Shown: piece after piece, positions 16,874-23,934 of the stretch
Layout: each line of letters opens with the position of its first letter
Position numbering within the stretch: the stretch's first letter is position 1
NCBI GenBank assembly: GCA_944391115.1
Contig: CALXSJ010000015.1
Location: 30,656 to 94,655, forward strand
Reading direction: 5' to 3'
DNA length: 64,000 bases
From: an uncultured Victivallales bacterium
GTDB taxonomy: Bacteria > Verrucomicrobiota > Lentisphaeria > Victivallales > UBA1829
Made by a program: the position numbers and the translations under genes
Notes under the pieces: generated by a model
What the model was told of the DNA's origin: nothing
Database searches by the model: none
The model's input: only the letters and a program-made list of their open reading frames with translations

Positions 16874-16981
16874 ATGGGAAAGCAGTATAACAAGCTTCAG
16901 AAGAGAGCCCGCCGCAAAGCCTATCTGGAAAGAGTCAAGGCGAAAGTCAGAGCGGCAATGAAGACCGGCAAAAAGAAATAA
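16874..16981 (+). CDS. 35-residue highly basic protein
   Basis: A short gene below usual length cut-offs. An AAGGAG site lies 8 bases before the ATG, a 35-codon frame reads MGKQYNKLQKRARRKAYLER and onward to TGKKK, and a strong terminator starts 6 bases after the stop. Sixteen of 35 residues are Lys or Arg, with no acidic residue except one Glu, so a nucleic-acid or ribosome-binding role is likely. I believe similar small basic proteins occur in PVC bacteria, but I cannot name a family with certainty. Complete signals (promoter, ribosome site, frame, terminator) argue strongly that it is a real, probably well expressed gene. Confidence 0.85.
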   Translation: MGKQYNKLQKRARRKAYLERVKAKVRAAMKTGKKK

Positions 16982-16987
16982 TCGCAG

Positions 16988-17011
16988 GGCGGGGATTTCC
17001 CCGCCTTTTTT
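16988..17011 (+). terminator. Rho-independent terminator
   Basis: GGCGGGGA (16988-16995), a 2-base loop, TCCCCGCC (16998-17005) and six T. It ends the transcript of the small basic protein. Confidence 0.93.
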
Positions 17012-17073
17012 CTGTCTGCAACATTGAAATCCGTCCGGATCCGGACATTTTTTCCTACAGCAAGGAGTTCTTC

Positions 17074-17871
17074 ATGGCTAACATTCATCCGACGGCGATT
17101 GTCGATCCGTCCGCCGTGCTGGCAGAGGACGTCGAGGTCGGGCCCTACTGCGTCATAGAGCATGATACCAGAATCGGGCCGGGCACCCGGCTTCTCGGAC
17201 AGTGCCGCATCGGCGCATACGCCACACTCGGCGCGAACAATGTCGTCTACCCTTTTGCTTCGATCGGCACGGAACCGGAAGATTACGGCTTCGAGGGCGG
17301 CGTTTCCTATACGAAAATCGGTGACAACAACAAATTCCGCGAAGGCGTCACGGTCAACCGGGGAACTCACGAGGGCACTGTGACAACAATCGGGAACGGC
17401 TGTTTCATGATGGCGAATACGCATGTGTCCCACAACTGCACGATTGGAAACGGCGTTGTGATGGTGCCTTACAGCGGCTGCGCCGGATACTGCACCGTCG
17501 GGGACAAATGTCTGATTTCCGGACTTTCCGGAATGCATCAGTTCTGCCGCATGGGGCGCATGGCCGTCCTGAGCGGCGGATCGCAGATTTCGATGGATCT
17601 TGCGCCGTTCATGATCGGCGACGGACGCAACGGCGGGGTGCGCGGCTTCAATATCGTCGGGATGAAGCGCAACGGTTTTTCCAAAGAGACGATCCGCGCA
17701 ATCAAGGATCTTTACGACATCTTTTTCCGGCATGGCCTGAGCATGAGCAACGCGATTGCCAGGGCGGAGGCCGAGGTTCCGCTCCTGCCCGAGGTCGTGG
17801 AGTTTCTCGATTTCATCAAGACCACGAAACGCGGCATTCTGACCGGCGACCGCGGCGGTCGCAGAGCCTGA
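17074..17871 (+). CDS. lpxA: acyl-ACP--UDP-N-acetylglucosamine O-acyltransferase
   Basis: First enzyme of lipid A synthesis, acylating UDP-GlcNAc at the 3-OH. The 265-residue protein is built of left-handed beta-helix hexapeptide repeats up to about residue 190, with a helical C-terminal domain. THVSHNC places the catalytic His at residue 120, and GMHQFCRMG and NIVGMKRNGFSKE are the conserved acyl-ACP and C-terminal motifs. An AAGGAG site precedes the start. It is a single gene here, separated from lpxC and fabZ (3.4 kb away, opposite strand). A bidirectional terminator follows. It shows the organism makes lipid A, hence an outer membrane. Confidence 0.95.
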   Translation: MANIHPTAIVDPSAVLAEDVEVGPYCVIEHDTRIGPGTRLLGQCRIGAYATLGANNVVYPFASIGTEPEDYGFEGGVSYTKIGDNNKFREGVTVNRGTHEGTVTTIGNGCFMMANTHVSHNCTIGNGVVMVPYSGCAGYCTVGDKCLISGLSGMHQFCRMGRMAVLSGGSQISMDLAPFMIGDGRNGGVRGFNIVGMKRNGFSKETIRAIKDLYDIFFRHGLSMSNAIARAEAEVPLLPEVVEFLDFIKTTKRGILTGDRGGRRA

Positions 17872-17904
17872 CGGATTTTTCCGCGGTTCATTGCCGGGGG
17901 AGGA

Positions 17905-17946
17905 AATAAAAAAAATCCCATGCGGTGCGCATGGGATTTTTTTTAT
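17905..17946. terminator. bidirectional terminator between lpxA and a sugar epimerase gene
   Basis: ATCCCATGCG, a 3-base loop and CGCATGGGAT, flanked by an A-run on the left and a T-run on the right. It can end both convergent transcripts. Confidence 0.93.
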
Positions 17947-17964
17947 GCGGCGGAATAAGATGCT

Positions 17965-18708
17965 TCATCCGCGCGGACGGAGCTTGTGAAGAGCGGCGAG
18001 CGACTGCGCGACCCCTTTCTCCGGATCATTTTTTTCTTCATATTCCACGACAATCCATTCCGTATTGCCGCGTTTTTCACAGAAATCCAGAATTTTTTCC
18101 CACGGAAGATCGTCCGCTCCGATTGCGGGGGCGAATTTTTCAGCCGCCGAGTAGGGCTTGAAATGGATCGACTGGCTGCGTCCGGGATATTTCTCCAGCA
18201 CGGCGGGAACATCCGCGCCTCCGCTTGCGGCATTGCCCGTGTCCAGCTGCAGAATCACCTGCGGGAGCGTGTTTTCCGCGACGATGTCCCAGGGAAGAAG
18301 TCCGTCCACCGGCTGAAATTCATGTGCATGATTGTGATAGCCGGTCCGGATTCCGTACGGCGCAAGCTTTTCCGCAATGGCATTCAGGCGGTCGGCGAAT
18401 TTTTTCCATTCATCCGCGATGGGCGCATTGAACCATGGCACGCAGACATACCGGTTGCCGAGAAGCAGATTCCGCCGGAGAACGGATTCGAAATCATCTT
18501 CCAGCGCCTCGATCGGCATGTGCCAGCCGGCGCAGGCAAGACCGGTTTCACGGAGGAGGGCGGGATAGAATTCCGCCTGGAAATGCATGCCGTAGAATTC
18601 CACTCCGGTGTAGCCGGCTTTCCGGGCTGTTTTCAGGGCTTCCAGCGGGTTGCCGTCATAAATGTTGCGGAGAGAATACGCCTGCAGGGCGATTGGCAGC
18701 TGAATCAT
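17965..18708 (-). CDS. sugar phosphate isomerase/epimerase-like TIM-barrel protein
   Basis: A 247-residue xylose-isomerase-like TIM barrel (AP endonuclease 2 superfamily). It starts with LPIALQAYSLRN and shows ARKAGYTGVEFYG (strand 1-2), then GYHNHAHEF (metal-binding His), LQLDTGNAASGG (metal-binding Asp), SIHFKPY and WIVVEYEE. Those residues fit a divalent-metal isomerase. The start at 18708 is chosen for AAAGGA nine bases upstream. A longer reading to 18876 would cover the promoter. It is divergent from a fucose-isomerase-like gene, suggesting a shared sugar pathway. Substrate unknown. Confidence 0.85.
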   Translation of the reverse strand: MIQLPIALQAYSLRNIYDGNPLEALKTARKAGYTGVEFYGMHFQAEFYPALLRETGLACAGWHMPIEALEDDFESVLRRNLLLGNRYVCVPWFNAPIADEWKKFADRLNAIAEKLAPYGIRTGYHNHAHEFQPVDGLLPWDIVAENTLPQVILQLDTGNAASGGADVPAVLEKYPGRSQSIHFKPYSAAEKFAPAIGADDLPWEKILDFCEKRGNTEWIVVEYEEKNDPEKGVAQSLAALHKLRPRG

Positions 18709-18758
18709 TGTTCTGTCCTTTCCATAAAGTTTTCCGGATTGTGTCCGTTTGAGGGGTA

Positions 18759-18786
18759 CATATATCCTGTCAGAGCGGATTGTCAA
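18759..18786 (-). promoter_or_regulatory. promoter of the TIM-barrel epimerase gene
   Basis: On the minus strand: TTGACA (18781-18786), a 16-base spacer and TATATG (18759-18764), about 50 bases before the start. Confidence 0.65.
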
Positions 18787-18852
18787 GAGTTTCGGCGGGC
18801 GCTTTCGGAAGAAAGATGCGGAACGGTGCGCGGGGAGCCGCGGCGGACTGCG

Positions 18853-18893
18853 CCAAAAATCCGCTTTCTGAACCAAAAATCCGCTTGGCGGAT
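18853..18893. promoter_or_regulatory. 14-bp direct repeat in a divergent promoter region
   Basis: CCAAAAATCCGCTT occurs at 18853-18866 and again at 18873-18886, a 20-bp period. The second copy continues into an ATCCGC-TTG-GCGGAT hairpin (18879-18893). The position upstream of both divergent sugar-isomerase genes and the two-turn spacing suggest an operator. Confidence 0.55.
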
Positions 18894-18944
18894 CGTCTCT
18901 CCGCGTGTAATTTTACTTCGACGCCATAAACTCAGGAGGATGTC

Positions 18945-20288
18945 ATGAAAAAAGTGAAGGTCGGTTATCTTTCTCTCGTCAAAGGAGCCTGGATCAATGA
19001 ACGGCTTGCCGGGCAGCGCGCGGATGCCCTGAAAATGCTGAATGGACTCGATATCGAAGTGGTCGATTGCGGCGGTCTGATTCAGAACGAGGCGCAGGCG
19101 GCGGAGGCGATCGACCGCTTTGCCTCTGCCTCCGTGGATTGTCTGCTGATTCATTTTCTGACATTCGCACTGGGCGCCTGCGCGCCCTCCGCGGCGAAGA
19201 AACTGGGGGTTCCCGTGATTTTCTGGTCCGTGCCGGAGCCTCCGATGTGCGGCGGCCGCCTTCAGGCGAACAGTTTCTGCGCGACCAACATGAATGCGCA
19301 CGCCTTGTGGCGGATGGGACTCCGCTATTCCTTTGTTTACGGGGACAACGATTCCGTCCGGGAGAAACTGTGCGAAAAATTCCTCGTGGTGCGCGCCATT
19401 CGCGAACTGGCGGGACTGCGCATCGGTTCCGTCGGCGGCCGGGTTCCCGGATTTTATACGTCCAACTACGATGAGCTGGGGCTTTGTGCTAAGTTCGGTG
19501 TGGAAACGGAAAAGATTACGCTTCTGGAAGTGGTCGACAAAGCGCGGAAAATTCTGGAAGCCTCCGCGGAACCCGTTTGCGCCGCGGCGGACAAAGTCCG
19601 GGTCCGGGATGTCACGGCGGAGGAATTGCGGAAGCTCAAGGCGTTGTATCAGTCGCTCGTCGGTATGGCGGAAAAATACCGTCTTTCCACTTTTGCGCTC
19701 CGCTGCTGGCCGGATGTCAATGACATTTACGGTCTCGGCATATGCGGACTGATCGGAATGCTGAATGAAAGCGGTTACATCACCGCGTGTGAAGGCGATG
19801 TCCTCGGCGCCGTGGCGATGAAGCTGGCGCAGTGGCTTACCGACGGAGCTGTCCCGTTTTTCTGCGACTGGATCGCTTTCGATGAACGTGAGAACACCGG
19901 GGTCGTCTGGCACTGCGGCGCGGCGGCTCCCTCTCTCTGCCGCGCGGGCTGCAGTCCGCAGTTCTGCAAATCCTCGATCATCGACGGCGGCGGCGTCAAG
20001 GGCGTGACCTGTGAATTTCCGCTGAAGCCGGGCCGTGTCACAATGCTTCGGCTCGGCGAAACCCGGGAACAGGGAAAATACCGTTTGTTCGCCGCGGCGG
20101 GAACGGCGCTGGACACCGATCAGATTCTCCGCGGCAATCCGCTGAATGTGAAGTTCGACCGCAGAATTCCCGAAATGATTGACACGGTCATCGAAAACGG
20201 CATTGAACACCATTACGTCGTCGTGCACGGCGACATCATGGACAAGCTCAGGCTGTTTGCCAAATGGATGGATCTGGAAATCCTTTAA
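18945..20288 (+). CDS. L-fucose/L-arabinose isomerase family protein
   Basis: A 447-residue protein with the layout of FucI/AraA-type ketol isomerases and their relatives. It has an N-terminal Rossmann-like domain (KKVKVGYLSLVKG, then VDCLLIHFLTFALG), a middle domain with a sugar/metal acidic region (CWPDVNDIYG and ACEGDVLGAVAM), and a C-terminal beta domain. VPEPPMCGGRLQANSFC and the paired CRAGC suggest its own subfamily. A strong AGGAGG site precedes the start. It is divergent from an epimerase-like gene, with direct repeats in the shared control region, and is followed by a bidirectional terminator. The exact sugar is not deducible. Confidence 0.8.
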   Translation: MKKVKVGYLSLVKGAWINERLAGQRADALKMLNGLDIEVVDCGGLIQNEAQAAEAIDRFASASVDCLLIHFLTFALGACAPSAAKKLGVPVIFWSVPEPPMCGGRLQANSFCATNMNAHALWRMGLRYSFVYGDNDSVREKLCEKFLVVRAIRELAGLRIGSVGGRVPGFYTSNYDELGLCAKFGVETEKITLLEVVDKARKILEASAEPVCAAADKVRVRDVTAEELRKLKALYQSLVGMAEKYRLSTFALRCWPDVNDIYGLGICGLIGMLNESGYITACEGDVLGAVAMKLAQWLTDGAVPFFCDWIAFDERENTGVVWHCGAAAPSLCRAGCSPQFCKSSIIDGGGVKGVTCEFPLKPGRVTMLRLGETREQGKYRLFAAAGTALDTDQILRGNPLNVKFDRRIPEMIDTVIENGIEHHYVVVHGDIMDKLRLFAKWMDLEIL

Positions 20289-20309
20289 AGGTTCCGGAAG
20301 AGACGCTGC

Positions 20310-20345
20310 AAAAAAAAGCACGGCGCCGGAAACGCCGTGCTTTTT
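20310..20345. terminator. bidirectional terminator
   Basis: GCACGGCG (20318-20325), a 7-base loop and CGCCGTGC (20333-20340), with A-run and T-run on the two sides. It separates the isomerase gene from the convergent lpxC-fabZ operon. Confidence 0.93.
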
Positions 20346-20372
20346 CTGTGCCCGTGATCGCGGAATCCGCGG

Positions 20373-21293
20373 TCAGGGATCGACAATGGCAAAGAGCATG
20401 GAGGTATGCGAGGCGAGCTTTTCACCGACATACATGTAGCCTTCCCCCTTGCCGAATTTCGATTTCCCGTCGGGGATGTCCACTTCAAGGCGGAGCTGAT
20501 CGCCGGGGAAGACCGGAGCGAACATTTCGGATTTGTCAATGCCCATGAAGTAGGCGATCTTGCCTTTGTTGTTCTCATGTGAGAGCATGTAGATTGCGCC
20601 GACCTGCGCGATGATTTCCGCCTGGACCGCACCCATGAGAACCGTGTAGCCGTCTTTGTACTGGCGGAAGATCGGTTCGCTTTCCGCAGTGTTCTTGACG
20701 CCGGTCACATGGCTGCCCTCGATTTTGGAAACATAGTCGACAAACAGGAAAGGATAGCGGTGCGGAATCAGTTCCATGATCTGGTTGACGCTCATGACGC
20801 TGTTTTCGCCTTTGTCGAACTCATTGTAGGGCATGATCGGTTCTACTGCTGCAACCTTCGGACGGATTGCGACGACGCCGTTGGCGTTGCAGGCCACGCC
20901 GGAGTTGTTCCGGACGGTCGCCTTGAATTCCGCGCTGTCCGTTCCGATGTTGCAGAGTTCCACCTCGATCACGAGACGGTCTCCGGGATTGTTCGGGCGG
21001 CGGAATTTGATCTTGTGGAGTTCCTTGATGTAGAAGTCGCCCTTGCGCTCCGGATCAAGGCGCTTCCAGAGTCCGACCTCGGCAAGCTGCGCAATCGCCT
21101 CGACCTGAAGCACGCCGGGCAGGATCGGATGGCCGGGGAAATGGCCCATGAAGCAGGGTTCGTTCATTGTAACGGATTTGAGTCCCACAAGTTTGTTTTC
21201 ACTCTCCACGAAGACGCGGTCGAGCAGGAGCATGGAGGGACGGCAGGGAAGAATTTCCCGGAGGGCGGAAACGCCGATCATTTCTCCAGACAT
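20373..21293 (-). CDS. fabZ: tandem double 3-hydroxyacyl-ACP dehydratase (FabZ-FabZ fusion)
   Basis: Dehydrates 3-hydroxyacyl-ACP, the same intermediate pool used by lipid A synthesis. The 306-residue protein contains two hot-dog domains. The first (1-150) has the full active-site motif GHFPGHPILPGVLQVEAIAQ with catalytic His and Glu. The second (about 165-306) aligns along its whole length, but its equivalent reads YKDGYTVLMGAVQAEIIAQ. The catalytic His is Tyr there, while the Glu is kept. A normal FabZ is about 150 residues and works as dimers or hexamers, so this fusion builds a dimer with one dead site. It lies 15 bp after lpxC in the same operon. Confidence 0.9.
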   Translation of the reverse strand: MSGEMIGVSALREILPCRPSMLLLDRVFVESENKLVGLKSVTMNEPCFMGHFPGHPILPGVLQVEAIAQLAEVGLWKRLDPERKGDFYIKELHKIKFRRPNNPGDRLVIEVELCNIGTDSAEFKATVRNNSGVACNANGVVAIRPKVAAVEPIMPYNEFDKGENSVMSVNQIMELIPHRYPFLFVDYVSKIEGSHVTGVKNTAESEPIFRQYKDGYTVLMGAVQAEIIAQVGAIYMLSHENNKGKIAYFMGIDKSEMFAPVFPGDQLRLEVDIPDGKSKFGKGEGYMYVGEKLASHTSMLFAIVDP

Positions 21294-21308
21294 GGCTTTT
21301 TCCTTTCT

Positions 21309-22154
21309 TTATTTTCCGGCGGTATCCGCGGCGAGCATGGTTTTGGCAAGCTGCACATTCGTGGGATGACCGGGTTTGATTGCAATGACATGGGCGCGGA
21401 CCCGTTTCCCCGTGAGGAAAAGATCGCCGACCATGTCCATGATTTTATGCCTGACCAGTTCATTCGGGAAACGCAGTCCGTTGTTGCTGATGATGGCTCC
21501 TTCGTGAAGAATGACCGCATTGTCAAGACTGCCGCCTTTGGCGAGGCCTGCCGCAATCAGCTGCGCGAGGTCGCGGTAGGCCGCGAATGTCCGGCACGGG
21601 CCGAGTTCCTTTTCAAAGCTTTCCGGCGTGATTTCCAGAGAATGGAACTGCGTGTCAAGAGCTGTTTCCCCGAAGGCCACGGTGCAGGTGATCCGGAAAA
21701 CGTCCGACGGCAGGACGACCATTGTCGTCGCTCCGTTCTCGACATAGAGCGGCGTCTTGGCGGTCCAGATCTGCGCGGGCGCGTTCTGTTCCCGGATTCC
21801 GGCTTCGCGGATCATCTTGAAATAAGGTCCCGCGCTGCCGTCGGCGATCGGGGGTTCGGCGTTGTCCATTTCCACGTAGACATTGTCCACGCGTGCTGCA
21901 TGAAGCGCCGCCATGATGTGTTCCACCGTGACAACATACGCCTTGGATGGTGCGGCAATCGTCGTGGCGCGGCGGACGTCGATGACATTGGGGGCAAAGG
22001 CTCTGACCTCCGGAGAGCCGGGCATATCGGTTCTCCGGAACACGATTCCCGTATTTTCCGGAGCCGGTTTCATGCGCAGATGGACGCGGAGCCCCGTATG
22101 GAGCGCGATTCCGCTGATTGCGGCCTCGCTTCCGATTGTATTCTGCATTTCCAT
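21309..22154 (-). CDS. lpxC: UDP-3-O-acyl-N-acetylglucosamine deacetylase
   Basis: Zinc enzyme of the committed step of lipid A synthesis. The 281-residue protein has the family's key residues: EHIMAAL (acid/base Glu and zinc His), RHKIMDMVGDL (zinc His and Asp), and GHPTN (catalytic His) near the C-terminus. GIALHTG at the N-terminus is the usual substrate loop. The start has only a weak ribosome site; the ATG two codons downstream is possible. It forms an operon with the double fabZ (15-bp gap). In Bacteroidetes these two activities are fused into one protein, while here they remain separate but adjacent. It is divergent from miaA. Confidence 0.95.
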   Translation of the reverse strand: MEMQNTIGSEAAISGIALHTGLRVHLRMKPAPENTGIVFRRTDMPGSPEVRAFAPNVIDVRRATTIAAPSKAYVVTVEHIMAALHAARVDNVYVEMDNAEPPIADGSAGPYFKMIREAGIREQNAPAQIWTAKTPLYVENGATTMVVLPSDVFRITCTVAFGETALDTQFHSLEITPESFEKELGPCRTFAAYRDLAQLIAAGLAKGGSLDNAVILHEGAIISNNGLRFPNELVRHKIMDMVGDLFLTGKRVRAHVIAIKPGHPTNVQLAKTMLAADTAGK

Positions 22155-22297
22155 AATTGTTTCTGCTCTCGGTTTTAAAAATTTGAAAAATTTCTATAAT
22201 TTAACGCCAAAACCGCATGATTACCAGCAGACAAGCATTATATTTACGCCCTTGGACAATGATTTTTGCATTTTTTTTTGAAAAAAGGCCCTTTTTT

Positions 22298-23299
22298 ATG
22301 AATGATGACGGAAAAGTGATTGTGATTCTCGGTCCCACGGCATCCGGGAAAACCGCGTTCGGCGTGCGTCTCGCCTCCCGGATCGGTGGTGAGATTGTCA
22401 GCGTCGACTCCCGCCAGCTTTACCGCGGACTTGATATCGGAAGCGGGAAGGACATTGCCGAATACACGCTTCCGTCGGGGGAGACGGTCGGACATCACCT
22501 GATTGATATTGCAGAACCGGATCATCCTTACAATCTGGCGGAGTTCATGCGCGACTGCCGCAATGCCGTGGAAAAGATTCTTGCGGAGGGACATGTCCCT
22601 GTGCTGGTTGGCGGCAGTGCGCTGTATCTGGATGCGGTTCTGCACAACTATTCGCTTCAGGGAGGGGCGCCGGATCCTGTGCAGCGCGCCGCGCTCCGGG
22701 CTCTTCCCACGGAGGAACTGCGCGAAAAGCTCCGCGTGCTGGAGCCAGCTTCCGAGATCCTGCGTCGAGAGCCGGAGAATCGGACGCGATTGATCCGGCG
22801 GATTGAGATGTTGACGCTGCCGCCGGATGAAGCACTGCTTTCCAATGCAAATGCGCCCTCGGAGAAATGGCGTTTTCTGGTGACGGGTGTATTGCGCGAC
22901 CGAGCGGAAATTCATTACCGGATTGAGAAGCGTCTGGACGAGCGTTTCGCTTCCGGAATGCTCGACGAGGCGCGGCATCTTCACGATGAAAAGGGGGTCA
23001 GCTGGGAACGGCTCGAATTTTTCGGGCTCGAATACCGCTACATGGCGCTTCACCTTCAGGGGAAGCTTTCGTTTCAGGAGATGCGCGATCAGCTTCTGAT
23101 CCGGATTCGCCAGTTTGCCAAGCGTCAGGATTCCTGGTTCCGCAACATGGAGCGCAACGGCATTGCGATCCACTGGTTCCGGGAGACGGAATTCGAGCAG
23201 GCGCTTGCGCTGTCGCGCGATTTCCTCGCGGAAAAAACTCTGCCCGAACCCGCCTTCAAACTCTCTGAGACTTTTTACGGGCCACGCAGCAGAGATTAA
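22298..23299 (+). CDS. miaA: tRNA dimethylallyltransferase
   Basis: Adds a dimethylallyl group to A37 of tRNAs reading UNN codons; MiaB, also encoded in this window, then methylthiolates it. The 333-residue protein has the P-loop GPTASGKT (residues about 12-19), VDSRQLYRGLDIGSGK, LVGGSALYLDAVL and the late RQFAKRQDSWFRN helix. GLEYRYMAL in place of the usual GYRE-type segment resembles the second MiaA form of Bacteroidetes. The start at 22298 is preferred because the N-terminus then begins just before the beta strand of the P-loop. An upstream ATG at 22217 would add an odd hydrophobic leader. Stand-alone gene. Confidence 0.93.
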   Translation: MNDDGKVIVILGPTASGKTAFGVRLASRIGGEIVSVDSRQLYRGLDIGSGKDIAEYTLPSGETVGHHLIDIAEPDHPYNLAEFMRDCRNAVEKILAEGHVPVLVGGSALYLDAVLHNYSLQGGAPDPVQRAALRALPTEELREKLRVLEPASEILRREPENRTRLIRRIEMLTLPPDEALLSNANAPSEKWRFLVTGVLRDRAEIHYRIEKRLDERFASGMLDEARHLHDEKGVSWERLEFFGLEYRYMALHLQGKLSFQEMRDQLLIRIRQFAKRQDSWFRNMERNGIAIHWFRETEFEQALALSRDFLAEKTLPEPAFKLSETFYGPRSRD

Positions 23300-23521
23300 A
23301 AAAATTGCGGAAGCAATTATGATTCGTGCAGGCCTTTCAGTCCTGCCGCGCAAGGGTCAGCGACCCTTGACCCCGAGAAGAATGCGTTGCATTCTTCCGT
23401 CATTAAAAAAATTGCGGAAGCAATTATGATTCGTGCAGGAGTTCCAGTCCTGCCGCGCAAGGGTCAGCGACCCTTGACCCCGAGAAGAATGCGTTGCATT
23501 CTTCCGTTATTAAAAAAATTG
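23295..23521. repeat. 107-bp tandem repeat (two full units plus start of a third)
   Basis: Units start at 23295, 23402 and 23509. Units 1 and 2 differ at only four positions. Each unit holds four small hairpins: ATTGC-GGAA-GCAAT, a GCAGG/CCTGC pair, CAAGGGTC-AGC-GACCCTTG and GAATGC-GTT-GCATTC. The third unit runs directly into the 402-bp inverted repeat. The array begins inside the last codons of miaA, and no protein-coding sense is apparent. Confidence 0.9.
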
Positions 23522-23923
23522 CGGGAGCAATTATGATTCGTGCAGGACTTTCAGTCCTGCCGCGGTCCAGCTGCGCAAGCTGGTCGCCGGAGGCGAAATC
23601 TCCCCCGGCGGCGGTTCCACCCGCTTAAGGACGAGAAGCGAAGCTTCGAGAGCCGCCGACACAGTGCATGACCGCAGGGAATGATCCGGAGCTCTCGTGA
23701 ATAATGAGTATTAAAGAGCCGAAAGAATGCTTGTGCATTCTTCCGACTCCATGGATAAGCCCGGAGCTCTCGAACTTTTCCAGCAGAAAAGTTCTCGTCT
23801 CTGAGCGGTTTGAACCGCTCCGGGCGGGGGATTTCGCGCTCCGCACGACCAGCGTTTCGCCGCTGGATCACGCCAAGGGCCAACGGCCCTTGACCCCGGG
23901 AAAAATGCAGCGCATTTTTCCGT
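23522..23923 (+). repeat. 402-bp hairpin-chain repeat, left inverted copy (copy C)
   Basis: Near-identical reverse-complement partner of 25812-26213, of exactly the same length. It is a chain of about ten small inverted repeats, among them GCAGGACT-TTC-AGTCCTGC, CCAGCT/AGCTGG, TCGCC-GGA-GGCGA, GAAGC-GAA-GCTTC, GAATGC-TTGT-GCATTC, GAGCGGTT-TG-AACCGCTC, CAAGGGCC-AAC-GGCCCTTG and GAAAAATGC-AGC-GCATTTTTC. Together with the tandem array it fills the 635-bp gap between miaA and the membrane-protein gene. Confidence 0.95.
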
Positions 23924-23934
23924 TATCTTCTTTC

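Noticed and set aside
23295..23923. CRISPR array
   Set aside because: Tandem units are 107 bp with no unique spacers, and no cas genes are nearby.
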